Source of the DNA: Bacteroides stercoris ATCC 43183
GTDB taxonomy: Bacteria > Bacteroidota > Bacteroidia > Bacteroidales > Bacteroidaceae
Assembly: GCF_025147325.1 (NCBI RefSeq)
Contig: NZ_CP102262.1
Coordinates: forward strand, 3,782,001 to 3,846,000
Direction of reading: 5' to 3'
Length of the DNA stretch: 64,000 nt
Shown here: piece after piece, positions 60,104 to 64,000 of the stretch
Layout: each line of letters begins with the position of its first letter
Numbering within the stretch: the first letter of the stretch is position 1
Position numbers and translations under genes: made by a program
The notes under the pieces: generated by a model
Seen by the model: only the letters and a program-made list of their open reading frames with translations
Told to the model about the DNA's origin: nothing
The model's database searches: none

Positions 60104-61006
60104 TTATAACTTTCTCAGTGTCAGGACTACCACCTCACTTGGTGCAAACAACCGCAGATTCTTACTGGAAGTTCCGATACCGTTTGTTATGATGACAGGT
60201 TGCTTCTCGGAATTAGTCCTTATCCCTTTCAGGAAACGCTGCCCGTAACGAGAAGGAACTACAGGAGCATACAGCCCGAACAGCGTTACCTGCCCGCCGT
60301 GCGTATGTCCTGCAAGCACAAGGTCGGCATTGGTTATGGGAACATCTTCGGCATAATCGGGAGTATGCGTCAGCAATATGACGAAGTCATCGGGAGAGAG
60401 GGAAAGCGTGGGCGACTGCCCGTTCCGTTCAAGATTGAAAGGATTGCGCACCCCGGCTATCACAATCCGCTCACCATTCCGCTTCAAAGTATCCGCTTTA
60501 TGCTCCAGCAAGCGAATGCCCTGACGCTCCATTTCCTTTAGAATATCATCGTAACAAGCCTCATAATCATTGTTTCCAAGAACGGCATAAGTGCCCAGAG
60601 GCGTTTTCACAGCTCCCAATGCCGCAATCACAGCCGGAACATACTCGCAGCCCTCATGCAGGTCACCACCTATCAGCAGGGCATCGACCTGCAAATCATT
60701 CAACAGGCGGGTGATGTCCTTCAGCCCTTTCTCTTTCAGCAAACTACGGTAGTGCAAATCCGAGACAAAAGCCAGCCTGCAACCGTCGAATGCGGCAGGA
60801 ACATCACGGTGTGCAAACTCATACTGCCTGATGCGCTTCACATTCTTATATCCGGATGCCGGAAATCCGGATATCCGGACAGAATACTCACCGGGAAGAG
60901 GCGAGGTAAAATTACGCGCAGACCGGCACGATGAAAAGAACAGCAATACCGGAAAAGAAAAAAACAGCAGTCTCCCGAACCCTCTATAAAACAGTGCCTG
61001 AGCCAT
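60104..61006 (-). CDS. Calcineurin-like metallophosphoesterase, membrane anchored or lipoprotein
   Basis: A 300-residue phosphoesterase of the YaeI-like group. The N-terminus (GRLLFFSFPVLLFFSSC) is a signal anchor with a possible lipobox Cys27. The dimetal site is visible in order: FVSDLHYRS (Asp, His), LIGGDLHEG (Asp), VLGNNDYEA (Asn, Asp), ILLTHTPDY (His) and VLAGHTHGGQV (His-x-His). The substrate is unknown; relatives act on nucleotides, phospholipids or UDP-diacylglucosamine. The open frame reaches back to 61123, but the -7 box at 61059-61066 lies inside it, so the ATG at 61006 is the start. It is divergent from menA. Confidence 0.9.
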   Translation of the reverse strand: MAQALFYRGFGRLLFFSFPVLLFFSSCRSARNFTSPLPGEYSVRISGFPASGYKNVKRIRQYEFAHRDVPAAFDGCRLAFVSDLHYRSLLKEKGLKDITRLLNDLQVDALLIGGDLHEGCEYVPAVIAALGAVKTPLGTYAVLGNNDYEACYDDILKEMERQGIRLLEHKADTLKRNGERIVIAGVRNPFNLERNGQSPTLSLSPDDFVILLTHTPDYAEDVPITNADLVLAGHTHGGQVTLFGLYAPVVPSRYGQRFLKGIRTNSEKQPVIITNGIGTSSKNLRLFAPSEVVVLTLRKL

Positions 61007-61058
61007 AGATTTATCTTTATTGTTTGACGCAATGAATAATTTTACCCGAATAGCAGTG

Positions 61059-61066
61059 CAAAGATA
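61059..61066 (-). promoter_or_regulatory. -7 box for the metallophosphoesterase
   Basis: TATCTTTG on the minus strand, an exact TAnnTTTG match, 15 bp from the mirror-image menA box. Confidence 0.7.
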
Positions 61067-61080
61067 ACAAATCCTTTCGC

Positions 61081-61088
61081 TATCTTTG
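61081..61088 (+). promoter_or_regulatory. -7 box for menA
   Basis: TATCTTTG, an exact TAnnTTTG match, 25 bp upstream of the menA ATG. Confidence 0.7.
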
Positions 61089-61113
61089 TAGTATAACTTT
61101 CTAAAAGTACGAC

Positions 61114-62025
61114 ATGAAAGCAATAGCTACCAACTCGTTCCACGCATGGATACTTGCCGCCCGTCCCAAGACACTGACGGGAGCCGTTATTCCCGTATTG
61201 ACAGGTTCTGCTCTGGCATTTGCCGATGAAGCATTCAACATCATACCGGCGCTGCTATGTGCCCTGTTTGCCTGCGGCATGCAGATTGCCGCCAATTTTA
61301 TCAACGACCTTTACGATTACCTGAAAGGCAGTGACCGTGCAGACCGCCTCGGCCCCGAACGTGCCTGCGCACAAGGCTGGATTACTCCCACAGCCATGAA
61401 ACGAGGGATAGCAGGTATGCTCATATTCTCCTGCCTCATAGGTTGCACACTCTTGCAGCAGTGCTGGGGACAATTGCCTCACGGCGGTTGGGAACTGATA
61501 CTGCTGGGGTTGCTCTGCGTAATATTCGCTTTCCTATACACCACCCTACTCTCCTACAAAGGCTGGGGTGACTTGCTCGTACTGGTTTTCTTCGGCTTTA
61601 TCCCCGTAGGCGGAACTTATTACGTACAAGCCCACTCCATTACGGCCGACGTATGGGTAGCCTCGTTCATCTGCGGTCTGGTAATAGACACCTTGCTGGT
61701 CGTAAACAACTACCGCGACCGGGAACAGGACGCCCTCAGCGGCAAACGTACGCTGATTGTCCGTTTCGGCGAACCTTTCGGCCGTTACCTATATCTGGGA
61801 TTAGGCGTGGCAGCCGCCTTGCTCAGCCTATGGTTTGTTTATACCGGCAAAATAGAGCCGCTTGCCTTTATCTGGGCTCCCTGCGTCTACCTCTGCCTGC
61901 ATGTGCTGACCTGGCACAGAATGGCAGCCATACGAAGCGGTAAAAAACTAAACAGCATATTAGGTGAAACCTCACGTAATATGCTGTTCTTCGGCTTGTT
62001 GCTAAGCCTTGCCTTTATTCTGTAA
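61114..62025 (+). CDS. menA: 1,4-Dihydroxy-2-naphthoate polyprenyltransferase
   Basis: Attaches the polyprenyl tail to dihydroxynaphthoate in menaquinone synthesis, at the inner membrane. The 303-residue protein has about eight to nine membrane helices. It begins AWILAARPKTLTGAVIPVL, typical of MenA. The first Asp-rich site is NFINDLYDYLKGSDRADRLG near residue 65, and the second is LLVVNNYRDREQDALSGKRT near residue 192, which together bind the prenyl diphosphate with magnesium. Menaquinone is needed for the fumarate-reductase respiration of Bacteroides. It converges on rfbB with 3 bp between stops. Confidence 0.94.
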   Translation: MKAIATNSFHAWILAARPKTLTGAVIPVLTGSALAFADEAFNIIPALLCALFACGMQIAANFINDLYDYLKGSDRADRLGPERACAQGWITPTAMKRGIAGMLIFSCLIGCTLLQQCWGQLPHGGWELILLGLLCVIFAFLYTTLLSYKGWGDLLVLVFFGFIPVGGTYYVQAHSITADVWVASFICGLVIDTLLVVNNYRDREQDALSGKRTLIVRFGEPFGRYLYLGLGVAAALLSLWFVYTGKIEPLAFIWAPCVYLCLHVLTWHRMAAIRSGKKLNSILGETSRNMLFFGLLLSLAFIL

Positions 62026-62028
62026 CGG

Positions 62029-63168
62029 TTATTTCTTTCCGTACATTCTTTCGTAGTACTTCTGATAATCGCCGCTGGTAACTTCTTCCACCCAGTCCTG
62101 ATTATTCAGATACCATTCGATGGTCTTAACGATACCCACTTCAAATTTTGTTTCGGGATACCAGCCTAAGGCATCCGTTATCTTGGTGGGGTCGATGGCA
62201 TAACGCTGGTCATGACCGAGGCGGTCCTTCACGAACGTTATCAGATCTTCGTTTATCCAACTGATGTCAATCTGTCCGTCGGCATCTTTCACTTGCTTTT
62301 TCAGGACTGCACGGTATTTCGGTTCCTCTTCCATGAGACGGCGGATAGTAGCGATAGTCAGTTTCACAATCTCCAGATTGGTCTTTTCGTTATGGCCGCC
62401 TACGTTATAAACCTCACCTTCCACGCCTTTGCGCACCACAAGGTCGATGGCTTTGCAGTGGTCTTCCACGTACAGCCAGTCGCGTACATTGCTGCCGTCA
62501 CCGTACACCGGCAGGTTCTTGCCTTCAAGGATATTCTTTATAATCAGCGGAATCAGTTTTTCCGGGAAGTGATACGGGCCGTAGTTATTGGAACAGCGGG
62601 TAATGGTGACAGGCATTTTGTAGGTATCATGATAGGCCATCACCACCATATCGGCACTGGTCTTGGAAGCGCTGTACGGGCTATGCGGACACAGTGGGGT
62701 CTTCTCCGTGAAGAAGCCTTCCGCTCCCAGCGAACCGTAAACCTCGTCCGTAGATACCTGATGATAGCGCACTCCGTTACGCCAGGTAGGATAGCCTGAC
62801 TCGTCCTTACCCGTCACCCATGCACGACGGGCGGCATCCAGCAGATTCTGAGTACCCAGAATGTTGGTCATAAGGAACAGTTGCGGATTCTCGATACTAC
62901 GGTCTACATGACTTTCAGCTGCGAAGTTCACCACATAATCGAATTTATATTTGGCAAACAGTTCATCGGCAAGGATACGGTCGCAGATGTCGCCTTTCAC
63001 GAAGAAGCAACGTTCATCATCGATGTCCTTGGCAATAGTACCTAAATTGCCCGCATAGGTCAGGGCATCCAATATTACAACTTTTATATCGTCGTGCTTT
63101 GCCAGAATATACTTTATATAATTAGCTCCGATAAAACCGGCAGCACCGGTTACAAGATAAGTCTTCAT
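62029..63168 (-). CDS. rfbB: dTDP-glucose 4,6-dehydratase
   Basis: Converts dTDP-glucose to dTDP-4-keto-6-deoxyglucose, leading to dTDP-rhamnose and other deoxysugars for capsule, O-antigen and S-layer glycans. The 379-residue protein begins TYLVTGAAGFIGANYIKYIL, the NAD Rossmann motif. The catalytic region is VSTDEVYGSLGAEG (with the Thr-Asp-Glu triad) followed by PYSASKTSADMVVMAYHDTY (Tyr-x3-Lys). TRCSNNYGPYHFPEKLIPL is also characteristic. It lies about 54 bp downstream of rfbA on the same strand, in the usual order. Confidence 0.95.
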   Translation of the reverse strand: MKTYLVTGAAGFIGANYIKYILAKHDDIKVVILDALTYAGNLGTIAKDIDDERCFFVKGDICDRILADELFAKYKFDYVVNFAAESHVDRSIENPQLFLMTNILGTQNLLDAARRAWVTGKDESGYPTWRNGVRYHQVSTDEVYGSLGAEGFFTEKTPLCPHSPYSASKTSADMVVMAYHDTYKMPVTITRCSNNYGPYHFPEKLIPLIIKNILEGKNLPVYGDGSNVRDWLYVEDHCKAIDLVVRKGVEGEVYNVGGHNEKTNLEIVKLTIATIRRLMEEEPKYRAVLKKQVKDADGQIDISWINEDLITFVKDRLGHDQRYAIDPTKITDALGWYPETKFEVGIVKTIEWYLNNQDWVEEVTSGDYQKYYERMYGKK

Positions 63169-63170
63169 AA

Positions 63171-63198
63171 ATTAAAAATTGAGAATTAAAAATTAAGA
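63171..63198. repeat. Four AT-rich heptamers
   Basis: ATTAAAA, ATTGAGA, ATTAAAA, ATTAAGA in perfect 7-nt register between rfbA and rfbB. Confidence 0.55.
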
Positions 63199-63222
63199 AA
63201 TAGAGAAGTCACATGTTTCTTG

Positions 63223-64000
63223 TCAGCGGTACGAGTCTGCAAGTTCCATCAGATATTTGCCGTATTCGGTTTTTCCAAGCTGTTCACCGAGACGATGGAG
63301 CTGGTCTACATCTATCCAGCCTTTGCGCCATGCTATCTCCTCAATACAGCTCACACGGAACCCCTGACGGTTCTGTATGGTGGCAACGAAATTGCTTGCT
63401 TCGAGCAGGCTGTCGCAATTACCCGTATCCAACCAGGCGAATCCACGTCCGAAGAGTTCCACTTTCAGCGTTCCTTCTTCCAGATAAAGACGGTTGAGGT
63501 CGGTTATTTCATATTCACCGCGGGCAGAAGGCTTCAAGGCGGCGGCCTTTTCCGTTACAGTAGAATCGTAGAAGTACAAACCGGGAACCGCATAATTGCT
63601 CTTGGGCTGTGCCGGCTTCTCTTCCAGAGAAATGGCTTTGCCGTCGGCATCGAACTCTACCACGCCGTATGCACGCGGGTCTTTTACATAATAACCGAAG
63701 ATACATGCACCCTTCTCGATAGAAGCGGCACGCTTCAACATGGCGGAAAAGCCCTGACCATAGAACATATTATCGCCCAGAATAAGGCATCCCGGCTCAC
63801 CGTTCAGAAATTCCGCTCCAAGCACGAAAGCCTGTGCCAGTCCGTTGGGCTTTTCCTGTATCTTATAAGAAAAAGACATGCCAAGCTCCTCGCCTGTTCC
63901 TAACAAATCGCGAAACATGGGTAGGTCGCGCGGAGTGGAGATAATCAGCACTTCACGTATTCCCGCCAGCATCAATGTGGAAAGGGGGTAGTAAATCATG
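63223..64000 (-). CDS. rfbA: Glucose-1-phosphate thymidylyltransferase, N-terminus outside window
   Basis: Makes dTDP-glucose from dTTP and glucose-1-phosphate, the first step of the dTDP-sugar pathway. The visible 259 residues lack the N-terminal nucleotide loop (GGxGTRL), which must lie beyond base 64000; the Met of MIYYPLSTLMLAG is an internal residue in this family, not the start. Recognisable parts are IREVLIISTPRDLP, SFSYKIQEKPNGLAQAF, CLILGDNMFYGQGF (metal-binding Asp), SLEEKPAQPKSNYAVPGLYFYD, and RGFAWLDTGNCDSLLEAS. rfbB follows on the same strand. Confidence 0.93.
   Translation of the reverse strand, partial: MIYYPLSTLMLAGIREVLIISTPRDLPMFRDLLGTGEELGMSFSYKIQEKPNGLAQAFVLGAEFLNGEPGCLILGDNMFYGQGFSAMLKRAASIEKGACIFGYYVKDPRAYGVVEFDADGKAISLEEKPAQPKSNYAVPGLYFYDSTVTEKAAALKPSARGEYEITDLNRLYLEEGTLKVELFGRGFAWLDTGNCDSLLEASNFVATIQNRQGFRVSCIEEIAWRKGWIDVDQLHRLGEQLGKTEYGKYLMELADSYR

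Overview
The window reads as chromosomal DNA of a Bacteroidales bacterium, most likely the genus Bacteroides. Three things point there. Eighteen genes or operons are preceded by an exact TAnnTTTG box, the -7 element of the Bacteroidetes primary sigma factor. Many products are families largely confined to Bacteroidetes (DUF4290, DUF3843, DUF4493, PCMD, the HmuY-type haem operon). The cell wall and lipid genes (ddh, dxr, menA) fit an anaerobic gut Bacteroides. Gene density is high, no intergenic gap exceeds about 300 bases, and I saw no rRNA, tRNA, CRISPR array or prophage.

Layout. 1-9.6 kb: a gene cut by the left edge, a degenerate low-molecular-weight phosphatase next to a fused methionine sulfoxide reductase, small secreted and stress proteins, uracil-DNA glycosylase, a urea transporter, an AraC/GyrI regulator, a cell-wall amidase and homocysteine synthase. 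9.7-18.9 kb: a GH20 hexosaminidase lipoprotein, malic enzyme with a coupled micro-membrane protein, NADP-type glutamate dehydrogenase, and a hydrolase with a His-rich CobW GTPase, followed by a phased palindrome array. 18.9-21.7 kb (minus): the yicC-gmk-(membrane protein)-nadD-(unknown) operon. 21.9-28.9 kb (plus): tsaB, DUF4290, murA, rimM, an M23 peptidase, dxr and rseP. 29-33.1 kb: ddh, ruvA, DUF3843 and an M24 peptidase.

33.1-43.2 kb (minus): a full hmuYRSTUV-type haem acquisition operon. It holds a surface lipoprotein, a TonB-dependent receptor, a giant CobN-like protein anchored in the membrane at both ends, and three small membrane proteins. A 1325-bp IS4-family element with a 9-bp target duplication sits between hmuT and hmuU, and it replaced the last residue of HmuT with nine residues read from the IS end. 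43.4-48 kb: a second, NAD-type glutamate dehydrogenase, and a 988-residue protein joining two receiver domains to a PEP-synthase-like ATP-binding domain.

48.2-59.9 kb (plus): a tightly packed eight-gene operon of surface-type lipoproteins. Five begin with a DUF4493 domain, four end in a PCMD jelly-roll domain, and two paralogous beta-barrel proteins sit in the middle. The lipoprotein N-termini carry a Thr-Arg motif placed like the maturation site of Bacteroidales fimbrillins. This is the best candidate for an undescribed surface appendage or adhesion system. 60-64 kb: a metallophosphoesterase, menA, and the dTDP-sugar genes rfbB and rfbA, the last cut by the right edge.

Several intergenic spaces are built from 7-nucleotide units of unrelated sequence, and a 45-bp palindrome-bearing repeat is shared by an intergenic region and the hmuT coding sequence.
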